This document shows, piece by piece, positions 8,182 through 17,473 of a stretch of 64,000 bases of DNA. Made by a program: the position numbers and the translations under genes. Origin of the DNA: CAWKAV01 sp963847735 (GTDB taxonomy: Bacteria; Desulfobacterota; Desulfuromonadia; Desulfuromonadales; BM103); contig CAWKAV010000003.1 of the NCBI GenBank assembly GCA_963847735.1, positions 62,001 to 126,000 of the forward strand. The letters are read 5' to 3'. Under the pieces are notes generated by a model. It was given only the letters and a program-made list of their open reading frames with translations, ran no database searches and was not told where the DNA came from. Each line of letters begins with the position of its first letter. Position 1 is the stretch's first letter.

Positions 8182-8634
8182 TCATTTGTCGGCTCTCCCC
8201 GCCTCGATGGCCGCCCGGGCCAAAGTATCGCAACGTTCATTTTCAGCGTGGCCGTCGTGACCGCGCACCCAGTGCCACTCAATCTGATGCACTTTGGCCA
8301 GTTCCAGCAAGCGTTCCCAGAGGTCGCGATTCGCCACCGGTTTCTTCTGGGAATTTTTCCAGCCGCGTTTGACCCAGTCGTCGATCCACTCGGTCATACC
8401 TTTTTTGACATATTGCGAATCCGTCGTCAGGCTGACCCGGCAAGGTCGTTTCAACTCCTCGAGTCCGGCGATCGCACCGATCAGCTCCATACGATTGTTG
8501 GTGGTCTCAATTTCATAACCCGAGAGTTGTTTTTCATGGCTCCCGAAACGCAAGATTGTTCCCCAGCCCCCCGGCCCCGGGTTGCCGGAGCAAGCTCCAT
8601 CGGAAAAGATTTCAACGCGTTCAAGTCTGGTCAT
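8182..8634 (-). CDS. rnhA: Ribonuclease HI
   Basis: Degrades the RNA strand of RNA-DNA hybrids in the cytoplasm. From the ATG at 8634 the protein has 150 residues, close to E. coli RNase HI. The four catalytic acids are visible: Asp12 in FSDGACSGNPGPGG, Glu50 in NNRME, Asp72 in TTDSQYV and Asp136 in ENERCD, with the catalytic His region at GHDGHAEN. The basic helix of type I enzymes (WVKRGWKNSQKKPV) is also present. An upstream ATG at 8652 would add six residues. It sits ahead of nuoA on the same strand with a gap of about 110 bp. Confidence 0.95.
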   Translation of the reverse strand: MTRLERVEIFSDGACSGNPGPGGWGTILRFGSHEKQLSGYEIETTNNRMELIGAIAGLEELKRPCRVSLTTDSQYVKKGMTEWIDDWVKRGWKNSQKKPVANRDLWERLLELAKVHQIEWHWVRGHDGHAENERCDTLARAAIEAGRADK

Positions 8635-8670
8635 GAGGCTCATGGCAAACATAAAAAAGTCAACAACCCG

Positions 8671-8682
8671 AGCATCCTAGCA
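8671..8682 (-). promoter_or_regulatory. Second copy of the TGCTAGGATGCT motif upstream of rnhA
   Basis: Identical over 12 bases to 8137-8148 and placed 37 nt before the rnhA ATG. The repetition ahead of two adjacent genes makes a promoter element or shared regulator site plausible, but this is inference. Confidence 0.35.
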
Positions 8683-8742
8683 CAGCCATACAATCTAAAT
8701 CAGCCCTCAAGAAAATGTATACACATTAAAATTTACGCAGAT

Positions 8743-11340
8743 TCAGAGTTGATCAACCCAGTAGCACATCAATTGCTGGGTCACAACATCCGCCAGCATC
8801 AACAGATTCTGCGGTTTAACATCGATTACCTTGACCACAGGTTCGAAGCGACTGCTGCTTGCCATAAGGCCTTCCAGAAGATTGGTCCGCTGGTAGATCC
8901 AGTCACTGTTCAAGGTGCAGGGGAAAGTCTCCGGGAACAGGGCCAGGTAGAAGATGTCTGCCTCAACCAGATCCTGGAAGAAATGCGAGCCGAACGAGAG
9001 TTCCGGCATCAGGTCACTCTCCGGAAAGGCAACTTCGCCGATGGCCGCCATGTTGTTGATTTCCGAAAACTTGACCGGGACCCCCAACGAGGGGGTCGAG
9101 GTTCCCCAGCGCCCCGGACCGAGCAACAGGGTCGGTTGCTGATCACGACTCTTGATGCGGCGGTTCAGTCGACCGATCAGACGGGCTACTTCGTGCTTGT
9201 CGGAGAGCGATAATTGAGAATAATGCCTGGCATCGACCCAGATTATCCGCTTGATCGGCAGGGCGGTGTTGCCACCCATAAAACCGCCCTCGGCACAGAA
9301 GAAAACTTTATCTGCAGGCACCTTGCCCGGCATACTGATACGCTTTTTCAGCCCTTTGGTCTGCAGTGGCCGACATTGCAGCAGGTTGATTTTAGCGATA
9401 CCTTCGGCGTTGTTGTTGACTGTGAATTCGATATCAACCGGATACTGGTAAGCCTTTTCAAGGGTCTTGAGCAGCTTCTGCATCCTTGCCGGGAAGTCCG
9501 TTTTGGTCAGCAGATGTTCGAAGGTCAGTATCCAGACTTTCTGCTCCGGTTTGCCACGTTCCCGCAACCTTGACATGGTCTCCTGGTCAGGAACACCATA
9601 ACGCTCCAGATTCAGGTCAATGCCCTCGCTGACCAGGTGGAACAGAGGCCGCGACTGCAGTTCGTTGTCGCTGATATTGACCAGATCAACGTCTTTCTGG
9701 GAGAAGCGGCGAATGTCTTCATAGCCTTTGAGAGGCAGCTTCATCGGTTCGTCGAGCGCGACAATCCGCGGATAATCGCCTTCGACGCGGTCAACCGCAC
9801 GCGTGCCAAGGCCGAGCACCAGGCGCAGCATGCCGGCTTTCGGATCCATCTGCTTGTCCCAGACAAAGGTGTTGTAGGAGATGCCGACGCCAGCCAGCTC
9901 CGGAAAGTAATACTGCTTGTGGTAGGAACCGGAAACGCGCTGCACCAGCAGCCCCATCTGCTCCACCTGTTGATCGAGGCCGCGCTGCTTGCGGTAAGTC
10001 AGGGCGTCTTCACTCATGGTGCTGGCAAAGACTTTGCGAACGGCATCTTCGAAGAGCGTTGTAACGATCTTCCGGCGAGCCCTGGTTGGCACAGAAGAAG
10101 CTGTCGTACTTGCCGGCAAAGGCGCTGCCAAAGCTGTCTTCCAGCAATGAACTCGAACGAACAATGATCGGGTACTGGCCGTAATAATCGAGCATGCTCT
10201 GGAAGTCTTCGCGCAACTGTTCCGGGAAGGTGCCGGTCAACATTTTCTGATGCAGTTCGGCTCCGGCTTCGAAATAGCCTTCCGGGGTCTTCTGAGCCGC
10301 GTAGAGTTCCCACCAGCCGTTGTTGACAATGTAAGAGTAGTAGACATTCGAGCCGACAAAGAACGAGTCGTGCTGCTCCAGCCGTTCGGTCCAGCTCAGC
10401 ATCCGGCTGCGCTTCAAGGATGCGTCGCGCCAGCAGCATGCCGACGGCCTTGCCACCGATAAAGCCGGTACCGATCATGCGCGTCTTGTAAGAGAGCAGG
10501 TCATTGAGCGAAAAGTAGCGTCTTGCCAGATTGAGGATATTTTCTTCCCGGCCGATCAGGTGACGGCAGAGGTGGTCGACCATCTTCTGCTTTTCTTCTG
10601 GCGAAACTTCCTCGGAGTTCAGTTCCTCGGCCTGCAGAAAGAGGCGATGCCAGTGGTCGAGGCGACGACTGCCCGCGTCCTGAACCTGGCGATACGCGTT
10701 GGCCAGGAGTTCGGTGGCTTCAAGGCTGTTGGCCAGAGGGATGAAACTGTTGCCGGACTGACGGTGCGGCAGGAACATGGTCGGAGAATGCCGCTCCCAG
10801 ACCTTGAGCGGATGGACAAAGCGCTGTCCCTCACGATTATGCAGTTCCAGCAGAATCTGGGTCGTTTCACGAATCCTGGCGATGGTCTTGTGGGCATGGC
10901 GGTTACGCAGCAGGGCAAAGTATGCCACGGTATCGAGCCGGAACAGGTAAGGGCAGGTCACCTGGAAAAAGTTGGCGATCATGTGATCGGTGACCCAGGC
11001 TGACAAAAGGTCGGAGAGACAATCAAACACGTAAAAAGCGCCAATGCCTTTCTCGGTGGCAACGGCATGAATAGCACAGGCAAAGGGTTCGAAGCCCTCG
11101 CGGGGGTCAAGCACATGAATTTCGACCGGCAGCTCCGGGTCGACGACGGCAGGGTGCTGACCAAACCGGAAATAGATGACTTGCGCGTTTCTCGGCCAGG
11201 GCCTGCTTGACATAGGGTTCAACGAAATAGCGGTAATCATCAATATTGTCGACTTTCCAGACGACATTATCACCGAGACGCAAGCCATCAAGAATTTCGT
11301 CAAGGCCGCTGAATCCGGTTGTCACCCGCCTGTCGGTCAT
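8743..11340 (-). CDS. PEP synthase/PPDK-type ATP-grasp protein with degenerate KaiC-like N-terminus (three frameshifts)
   Basis: A protein of about 860 residues. The N-terminal ~200 residues start TTGFSGLDEILDGLRLGDNV, like a KaiC/RadA domain, but the Walker A loop is lost, so this part should not hydrolyse ATP. The C-terminal two thirds resemble the nucleotide-binding half of pyruvate phosphate dikinase or PEP synthase: IIVRSSSLLEDSFGSAFAGK, then FEDAVRKVFASTMSEDALTY, and QCRPLQTK. The phospho-histidine swivel and PEP/pyruvate barrel of true dikinases are absent, so the reaction is unknown. Single extra bases near 11190, 10404 and 10054 break the frame; the halves join cleanly at the protein level. 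It is probably monocistronic. Confidence 0.75.
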
Positions 11341-11498
11341 GATCTTCCCTTTTTCAGATTTAAAAAAATTTACGTGGAACACCTGTCGGTAAAACTCAAG
11401 AATGCAGGTTCTCCCGTAAGAGGAATCTCACCGATCTCCATATTATACTTTTTGCCTCCTGTATAAAAGGCATGGTTTAACTGCCTCTCAAATAATTA

Positions 11499-11527
11499 CA
11501 GGGCCGGCAAAAAGTTCGCCGACCCTG
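11499..11527 (-). terminator. Rho-independent terminator after gdhA
   Basis: A perfect 10-bp stem (CAGGGTCGGC pairing with GCCGGCCCTG, one G-T pair) and a 9-nt loop, followed on the minus strand by TAATTATTT. It starts 21 nt after the gdhA stop codon. Confidence 0.8.
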
Positions 11528-11548
11528 CGTCAAGCATGTTGCTTTAGA

Positions 11549-12898
11549 TCAAACTACGCCGAATGCCACCATGGCCTTGGCGACCCGAATAAAGCCAGCG
11601 ATGTTGGCACCGTTGACATAGTTGCCAGGGGTACCGTATTCAATCGATGTTTCGTAGCAGAGTTCATGGATATTCCGCATGATTTCCTGCAGACGCTTCT
11701 CTGTGTATTCAAAAGTCCAGGAATCGCGCTGGGCATTCTGCTGCATCTCAAGCGCTGAAGTCGCAACACCACCAGCATTGGCCGCCTTGCCCGGACCATA
11801 AGCGATCTGTGCATCGAGGAAAACTTTGACACCTTCCGGCGTGGTCGGCATGTTGGCGCCTTCGCCAACAGCGATGCAACCGTTCTTGACCAGCATCGCG
11901 GCATCGGCACCGTTGATCTCGTTCTGGGTCGCCGACGGCATGGCCACCTGGCAGGGGACTTCCCAGATATTGCCTTTGGCCACGTATTTGGCGTGCTTGC
12001 GATATTGAGTGTAATCTTTGATGCGCCGGCGCTCGACTTCCTTGAGTTGCTGCAGCAGCGCCAGGTCGATCCCTTTCTCGTCGTAGATGTAGCCGTTGGA
12101 GTCGGAGCAGGTTACGACCTTGCCACCGAGTTGGTGAATCTTCTCAACGGTATAGATAGCGACATTGCCAGACCCTGATACCGAACAGGTCTTGCCATCA
12201 AACGTATCTTTGCGGGCTTTAAGCATTTCGTCGACAAAGAAGGTCGCACCATAGCCGGTCGCTTCGGTGCGCACCAGGGAACCACCCCAGTCGAGTCCCT
12301 TTCCGGTGAGCACACCTGCTTCCCAGCGATTGGTGATGCGCTTGTACTGGCCGAACATGTAGCCAATCTCGCGGCCGCCAACACCGATGTCACCAGCGGG
12401 CACGTCTGTATGCTCGCCGAGATGACGATAGAGCTCAGTCATAAAGCTCTGGCAGAAGCTCATGATCTCATCGTCGGACTTACCTTTGGGATCGAAGTCC
12501 GAACCGCCCTTGCCACCACCGATCGGCAGGCCGGTCAGGGCGTTCTTGAAGATCTGCTCAAAACCGAGGAACTTGATGATGCCGAGATAGACCGAGGGAT
12601 GGAAGCGCAACCCGCCTTTGTAGGGGCCAAGAGCGCTGTTGAATTCAACGCGGAAGCCACGGTTGATCTGCACCTCGCCCGTGTCGTCCCGCCAGGGAAC
12701 CCGGAAGATGATCTGTCGCTCCGGCTCGCAGATGCGTTCAATAATCTTGTGCTGTGCGAACTCGGGATGCTTGACCAAGACCGGTCCAAGAGATTCGAGA
12801 ACTTCACGGGCAGCCTGATGGAATTCGATTTCGCCAGGATTGCGTGCCAGGACTTCTTGAAAAATCGGTGCAACCTTCTCGTCCAAGTGATTTGCCAT
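11549..12898 (-). CDS. gdhA: Glutamate dehydrogenase, NADP-type hexameric
   Basis: Interconverts glutamate and 2-oxoglutarate plus ammonium and serves mainly ammonium assimilation. At 449 residues it has the length of the bacterial hexameric class. Visible motifs are GPYKGGLRFHPSV and GLPIGGGKGGSDFDPKGKSD with the catalytic Lys, PAGDIGVGGREIGYMFGQYK, and the dinucleotide fold at VSGSGNVAIYTVEKI. The frame is intact. The start has AAGGAGG spaced 6 nt upstream. It is monocistronic: its own promoter (12949-12977), an operator-like palindrome (12915-12926) and a terminator flank it. A second, different dehydrogenase of the family lies at 32473. Confidence 0.95.
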   Translation of the reverse strand: MANHLDEKVAPIFQEVLARNPGEIEFHQAAREVLESLGPVLVKHPEFAQHKIIERICEPERQIIFRVPWRDDTGEVQINRGFRVEFNSALGPYKGGLRFHPSVYLGIIKFLGFEQIFKNALTGLPIGGGKGGSDFDPKGKSDDEIMSFCQSFMTELYRHLGEHTDVPAGDIGVGGREIGYMFGQYKRITNRWEAGVLTGKGLDWGGSLVRTEATGYGATFFVDEMLKARKDTFDGKTCSVSGSGNVAIYTVEKIHQLGGKVVTCSDSNGYIYDEKGIDLALLQQLKEVERRRIKDYTQYRKHAKYVAKGNIWEVPCQVAMPSATQNEINGADAAMLVKNGCIAVGEGANMPTTPEGVKVFLDAQIAYGPGKAANAGGVATSALEMQQNAQRDSWTFEYTEKRLQEIMRNIHELCYETSIEYGTPGNYVNGANIAGFIRVAKAMVAFGVV

Positions 12899-12914
12899 AA
12901 TGCCTCCTTTTTGT

Positions 12915-12926
12915 GCACTTAAGTGC
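12915..12926. promoter_or_regulatory. Palindrome GCACTTAAGTGC in the gdhA leader
   Basis: A perfect 12-bp palindrome between the predicted -10 box and the ribosome binding site of gdhA, about 22 nt downstream of the -10. Its position would suit a repressor operator. The binding protein is unknown. Confidence 0.45.
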
Positions 12927-12948
12927 GTAAATATTAAACAGTTGCCAT

Positions 12949-12977
12949 TTTATACCGAATTATTGTTTTGCAATCAA
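12949..12977 (-). promoter_or_regulatory. Sigma-70-like promoter of gdhA
   Basis: On the minus strand TTGATT (12972-12977) is followed by a 17-nt spacer and TATAAA (12949-12954). The spacing is ideal and the region is AT-rich. Confidence 0.6.
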
Positions 12978-13068
12978 GCAAAAAACAATATGCTCAAATT
13001 GTGTGCAAAGCGCTTAATGGCTGGTTTCCCCTGGCTGGAGACTCTACTACGAATTGCCTGTAATAACA

Positions 13069-13100
13069 AAAGCCCCACCGCTTTACAGCAGAAGGGCTTT
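13069..13100. terminator. Terminator hairpin between gdhA and mscL
   Basis: AAAGCCC pairs with GGGCTTT around an 18-nt loop with further pairing. It is about 60 nt past the mscL stop and would end that transcript. T-rich tracts occur on both sides, so it could work in either direction. Confidence 0.6.
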
Positions 13101-13160
13101 GATTTTTTGAATGGGGCAAAACCCCGTCACCAACCTGAGGGGCCGGCGTCCTGGATCAAG

Positions 13161-13619
13161 CTAGGGATTGATTTCCGAGGTACATTGCGGACAACGGGTG
13201 GCCTTCAAGGAAATCGTCGAGAAACAGTGTGGACAGTCACGGGTCGTTGGTTCCGCCGCCGGTGCTTCCTCCTCACGCTTCAGTTTGTTGATTGACTTGA
13301 TCAGCATGAAAACAGCAAAAGCGACGATCACGAAACTGATCACGGAATTGACGAAAATTCCGTAATTGATGGTCACGGCGCCCGCCGCCTGAGCCTCGGC
13401 AAGGGTGGCATAGGGGCCAGGACCGCTGCCATTATTGAGAACCAGAAAAAGTTGCGAAAAATCAACATTGCCAAGCATCAGGCCAATCGGAGGCATGATC
13501 ACATCAGCGACCAACGATTTAACAATCGTGCCAAACGCACCGCCGATGATGATACCCACCGCCATATCGACGACGTTGCCCTTCACAGCAAACTCTTTGA
13601 ATTCCTTGACCATCGACAT
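13161..13619 (-). CDS. mscL: Large-conductance mechanosensitive channel with zinc-ribbon tail
   Basis: Forms the emergency osmotic release channel of the inner membrane. The N-terminus MVKEFKEFAVKGNVVDMAVG and the pore helix GGAFGTIVKSLVADVIMPP are classical MscL, followed by a periplasmic loop and the second helix (SVISFVIVAFAVFMLI). Residues about 128-150 add CPHC and CPQC, two CxxC pairs that look like a zinc ribbon. E. coli MscL (136 residues) lacks this. An AAGGAG site lies 9 nt before the ATG. Frame intact. Confidence 0.95.
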   Translation of the reverse strand: MSMVKEFKEFAVKGNVVDMAVGIIIGGAFGTIVKSLVADVIMPPIGLMLGNVDFSQLFLVLNNGSGPGPYATLAEAQAAGAVTINYGIFVNSVISFVIVAFAVFMLIKSINKLKREEEAPAAEPTTRDCPHCFSTISLKATRCPQCTSEINP

Positions 13620-13768
13620 AATACAAGTCTCCTTGAAATGAAGAAAACCAACCAGATCCCATCAACTGTCAGGCACTATAAGGGTAAAGGATTTTATCGT
13701 TTTCGCAAGCGATCAGAGCCCAAGATTTCAACAGCTTCATCGCCAACGGCCAAACTCCAGGCCGCCAT

Positions 13769-14026
13769 TCATTTCTTGTAACCTACATCCTTCAGCGCAT
13801 TGTTGCAGCGGCTGCTGACTTTCTCCTCGTTCTTGCCGAGACAATCGAGCAAGCGCCCTTCCCCTGGAGTGACATCCTTGCAGAAGGTGGTAAGTTCCTG
13901 CTGGCACCCCTTGCTGAAGGTATCCAAAGCTGCCTGTGCTCCCGTCAGGAGCGAATCTTCTGCGGCAAACACGGGGATCACCAGAGACACGACAAGCAGG
14001 GCAACCAACACGATACGTTTTTTCAT
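13769..14026 (-). CDS. Secreted cysteine-rich repeat protein
   Basis: An 85-residue protein with a clear Sec signal peptide (MKKRIVLVALLVVSLVIPVFA). The mature part has one unit of the GLG1/Cys-rich type: GCQQELTTFCKDVTPGEGRLLDCLGKNEEKVSSRC in outline, with four conserved cysteines, seen in small periplasmic proteins. Function is unknown; disulfide bonding in the periplasm is likely. It lies between mscL and a MscK-like channel, 57 nt after the latter's 3' neighbour boundary. Confidence 0.75.
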   Translation of the reverse strand: MKKRIVLVALLVVSLVIPVFAAEDSLLTGAQAALDTFSKGCQQELTTFCKDVTPGEGRLLDCLGKNEEKVSSRCNNALKDVGYKK

Positions 14027-14082
14027 TATATTACCTTCACAGATTTAAGTTTGAGCCTCAGCGGCTTCGGAAACAACACGGA

Positions 14083-16626
14083 TTATCCCGGAAGGCGGGG
14101 TTTTTCCTGAGCCGCCGTCGGCAGTTCCGTTTTGGCGGCTTCGTCTTTGGGCTGCTGTTCAGAAATCAACTGAACCTTAAGCGGATTATCTGCATCAAGG
14201 TGGACATCACGCTGCGGGAAGGCGATGCTGATTCCGGCATCACGGAACAGTCGGTCGATACGATGCCGTAGATCGCTGGCGGTAACCCGGGCATCGGTCC
14301 TCTCGTTGACTTCAATCCAGTAATAAAGGCCAAACAACAGCGCATCAGCAGCAAAATCTTCGAGCAAGACCACGGGCTTGGGATCATTGAGGACCAGACC
14401 ATGTTCATCCAAAACCTGCTCGAGGATACGAAAAACATCCCGGGTTGGCGAGCCGTAAGCGACGCCAACCATGATCGAATAGCGCACGAGTTTGTCGTCG
14501 TGGGTTCGATTGACGACTGTTTTTTCAAGCAGATGACTGTTTGGAACCAGCAGGTCGACCCCATCGAAGCGGCGGATGGTCGAACAGCGGCCGCCGATGG
14601 CTGTAACCCGGCCAAGCACGCTTTCGATTTCCACCATATCTCCAACCTTGATCGGTTTTTCGATCAGCAAAATCAAACTGCTCATGAAATTGTTGATCAG
14701 GTTCTGTCCTCCGAAGCCGACCCCGATGGCCAGCGCTCCGCCGAGAAAGGCAAACGCGGTGAATGGGATTTGAACCAGGCCGAGGGCCGCCACGATGGCG
14801 ATAATAACAGCAAGGTATTGACCAATTTTTTCGTACAGCAGGATCAGGCTCCGCTCAACCTTCAAGTGTTGCTGAGCAAGACGACTCAAAACCTTCGACA
14901 CCTTGCCGGCTAGCCAAATGCCGACTGTCAGCAGCAGCAAGCCATAAATGACCTTTTTCAGGGTGACCGGTCGGCTGCCGCTTAAGACTTTGCCCTCGAC
15001 AATGATCGTGTCATCGACGGAGAAAATTTCATAGTTCCAGATCAACGAGATGGTGCGCTCACCTCCTGCCAGCGAGATCCGCAAACGTTCGAGAAAAGAC
15101 CTAGTGTCCTTTGCGGCAGATGTTTCGGTCCTGAGACGGTCGATCAGGAAACCAATTGTCTCGAGACTGGAGGTCAATTGTTCCAGATCGCTCAAACGCT
15201 CCTGGTAGGCAGCCTTTTTGGCCTGTTCGATCTGTTTCCCCGGCCGTTTTTCCGGCCAGTTATTCAGTGTTTCCGTCTGGGCCTGAATCAAGGTCCGGGC
15301 TAAAAGAGCCTTGGCATTGATGTAATTGCCGAATTCACGAGCCTTTTTCTGCCAAACGTCGAGATTTTGAATGGCTTTAGAAAGATCCTGGCTCTCTTTG
15401 AACCCCTGGTAAGTTCGAAACCGCTCCTGCCAGAGGATGGTCTCCAGACCGTTGATGACCAGGAGCAGCTTGAGGGTTTCTTCCTGTTGCGTCGTTGTCT
15501 CCGCCTCGATCTGGCGCAACTCGAAGAGTTGCCTGAAGCGAGCCTGGTCGGACCCTTCGCGCGCAAGCTCTTTCTCCAGGCGGGTACGGGCGTTCGCTTC
15601 CTGCTCCCGGGCCAGGCTGTTCTGACGTTCTACCTCGGCGAGGCGTTTTTGCAGCAGGCCGCGATGATTGGCAATGTCTTTCAGCCGGTCGTCAAGATTT
15701 CCCCGGGAGAAGGCTGTTTTGCCATGGGTTTGCTGCAGTTTCTGTTCGAGGAAATCAAGTTCGCGATTGAGCAGGGCAATCCGCCGCTTATTGAGCTCCA
15801 GTTTGGCAAGAACCGACTGAAGCCGGGCTTCAGCCATCTCCTCCCCATCCCTGGCCGACGCCAGCAGCCAGCGCAGGCGGTCTGTATTTTTCTCCCGGGC
15901 ATTCTCAAGAGCTTCGGCAGCCTTGCGAACTTTCGGGCCGGCCTGTTCCAACGCTTTGCGGTAACCGTCAACCTGGCCTTCCTCCAGCGTGGCACGCACC
16001 TGCTCGGTCTGCCTTTCCAGGCGCTTGGAGCGTGTTTCCGCAGCTAGTTGATCGGCAAGACTCAAGGGAAAGGGTTCGTCAATGCCGAGGCCCGACCAGC
16101 TCTGAATTTCGTTTTCCAGATCGAGCTCAGCCTGTTGAATCTCCTTGAGATTGTCAATATAGGTCAGCCAGGACCCCAGCACCGTTCGTGTCGTGAAAAG
16201 TTGTATCTGCTGTGCAGAGAGCTCATCGAAGCTGGCGTAGGATGGTGGAGTTTTCGCCGTCAGCTCGGTACGTACTTCCTGGTAACGAATCCGCGCATCA
16301 TTGAGTCTCTGGCTGATGGTTTCCCGCAGCTGTCCGGTATCACTGGCGGGATTTGAGGTGGATTGGGGAGCAGCTTGCGTTGCGGAGGCCTGCCCCGGAA
16401 GTTGGCCAGGGAGTTGGGCATGGGCCGGGGCGAGCATCACCGACAGGCAAACCAGGAGACAGGCAAACAAATGACCCCGCCGCAAGCGGCGGGGTCTCAC
16501 ACGGGGAACTCGATCTGACCAACACCACCAGCGGATGGGGATTAGACCTCCAGGGGCAAAAATCCCACCCCCAAAGAAGGCACGGATTCTGGTTGGGAGC
16601 CTTCCGTTTTGAGTGGCTTTGACCAT
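14083..16626 (-). CDS. MscK/KefA-like mechanosensitive channel
   Basis: A large MscS-superfamily channel of up to 847 residues. The N-terminal ~480 residues are periplasmic and rich in coiled coil (QLNDARIRYQEVR and long Glu/Lys/Arg helices), then several membrane helices, then the MscS pore helix and beta domain: AIGVGFGGQNLINNFMSSLI, LIEKPIKVGDMVEIE, VPNSHLLEKTVVN. The signal peptide (GHLFACLLVCLSVMLAPAHA) begins only about 50 residues after the first ATG, so a GTG at 16500 that starts just before it is a better candidate start (about 805 residues). A perfect hairpin overlaps that region (16473-16496). Frame intact. Confidence 0.88.
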   Translation of the reverse strand: MVKATQNGRLPTRIRAFFGGGIFAPGGLIPIRWWCWSDRVPRVRPRRLRRGHLFACLLVCLSVMLAPAHAQLPGQLPGQASATQAAPQSTSNPASDTGQLRETISQRLNDARIRYQEVRTELTAKTPPSYASFDELSAQQIQLFTTRTVLGSWLTYIDNLKEIQQAELDLENEIQSWSGLGIDEPFPLSLADQLAAETRSKRLERQTEQVRATLEEGQVDGYRKALEQAGPKVRKAAEALENAREKNTDRLRWLLASARDGEEMAEARLQSVLAKLELNKRRIALLNRELDFLEQKLQQTHGKTAFSRGNLDDRLKDIANHRGLLQKRLAEVERQNSLAREQEANARTRLEKELAREGSDQARFRQLFELRQIEAETTTQQEETLKLLLVINGLETILWQERFRTYQGFKESQDLSKAIQNLDVWQKKAREFGNYINAKALLARTLIQAQTETLNNWPEKRPGKQIEQAKKAAYQERLSDLEQLTSSLETIGFLIDRLRTETSAAKDTRSFLERLRISLAGGERTISLIWNYEIFSVDDTIIVEGKVLSGSRPVTLKKVIYGLLLLTVGIWLAGKVSKVLSRLAQQHLKVERSLILLYEKIGQYLAVIIAIVAALGLVQIPFTAFAFLGGALAIGVGFGGQNLINNFMSSLILLIEKPIKVGDMVEIESVLGRVTAIGGRCSTIRRFDGVDLLVPNSHLLEKTVVNRTHDDKLVRYSIMVGVAYGSPTRDVFRILEQVLDEHGLVLNDPKPVVLLEDFAADALLFGLYYWIEVNERTDARVTASDLRHRIDRLFRDAGISIAFPQRDVHLDADNPLKVQLISEQQPKDEAAKTELPTAAQEKPRLPG
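16473..16496. repeat. Perfect 11-bp inverted repeat near the channel gene start
   Basis: GACCCCGCCGC and GCGGCGGGGTC separated by two bases form a very stable hairpin. It is 2 nt downstream of the candidate GTG start of the MscK-like gene and encodes RPRRLRRG. In mRNA it could hamper initiation or elongation. Confidence 0.6.
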
Positions 16627-16676
16627 TCAGACGGTACCTTATATGAAGCTATTGAGTTGCAGGCAAAGTAAAACAG

Positions 16677-17462
16677 TTATCTTTCGATCTCAATTTCCCG
16701 CTTCGCTTTATACAGCATACGGATCAATTCGTATTCGAAAGGCGACCCGCTCTGGAAATAACGGAAAGACTGCCGATGACGCGCGTCGACCGCCGCCACG
16801 CCGCTGAAGATCATGCTGACGTCATTATCCTCCATCCAGTCCGACTGAACACTGTTGACAGCGGCACCGAAAGCCATTGTATCCGCCACTAACCCTGTCG
16901 TGTCACGCAGATTCGACGGGCCAAGAATCGGCAGGACGATATACGGCCCGTCGCCGAAGCCGTAGTGGCCCAGGGTCTGTCCGAAATCTTCGGGCTGGCG
17001 TCGCATGCCCCAATGCGTGGCCGGGTCCCATAGCCCGGCAATGCCCGCCGTGCTGTTGACCACAAAGCGCGCCAGGGTGATGCCGGTCTGCTTGAATTTC
17101 AACTGCAGCAGGTTATTGGTAAAATTGTTGAATTCGTAGACGTTGTCGACAAAGTTGGAAACCCGGTTTTCCACGTAGTCCGGCGTGATGAATTCGTAGG
17201 TTCTGACCACGGGCAGGAAGAGAAATTGGTCGAAGTAAAAATTGAAGGCATAGACCCGCCGGTTAAAGGCTTCAAGCGGGTCATAGACATCCATCGCATA
17301 CACCACAGATTCTTTGATGGTATCTTCTGCCTTGTGCAGTGGCGGTTCCAGGCCGACAGTCGGTTTCGGAGTCGTGCTGCAGCCTGAAGCAAACAGGACG
17401 CACAGGAGTGTCAGCGCCAACAGGCTCAAGCGCAACATTTTATTGTCAGCTGTTGTCATCAT
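16677..17462 (-). CDS. mlaA: MlaA (VacJ) family lipoprotein
   Basis: An outer-membrane lipoprotein that in E. coli removes phospholipids from the outer leaflet and hands them to the Mla system. The start ATG at 17462 follows GAGGGAGGG. The lipobox LFASGC gives a lipidated Cys. The family core is DPLEAFNRRVYAFNFYFDQF, VENRVSNFVDNVYEFNNF, then DFGQTLGHYGFGDGPYIVLP and GPSNLRDTTG. About 260 residues, normal length. It begins 11 nt after the stop of the alpha/beta hydrolase and is probably in its operon. An MCE transporter of the Pqi type lies nearby at 21560-25064. Confidence 0.92.
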   Translation of the reverse strand: MMTTADNKMLRLSLLALTLLCVLFASGCSTTPKPTVGLEPPLHKAEDTIKESVVYAMDVYDPLEAFNRRVYAFNFYFDQFLFLPVVRTYEFITPDYVENRVSNFVDNVYEFNNFTNNLLQLKFKQTGITLARFVVNSTAGIAGLWDPATHWGMRRQPEDFGQTLGHYGFGDGPYIVLPILGPSNLRDTTGLVADTMAFGAAVNSVQSDWMEDNDVSMIFSGVAAVDARHRQSFRYFQSGSPFEYELIRMLYKAKREIEIER

Positions 17463-17473
17463 TGTTCCCTCCC

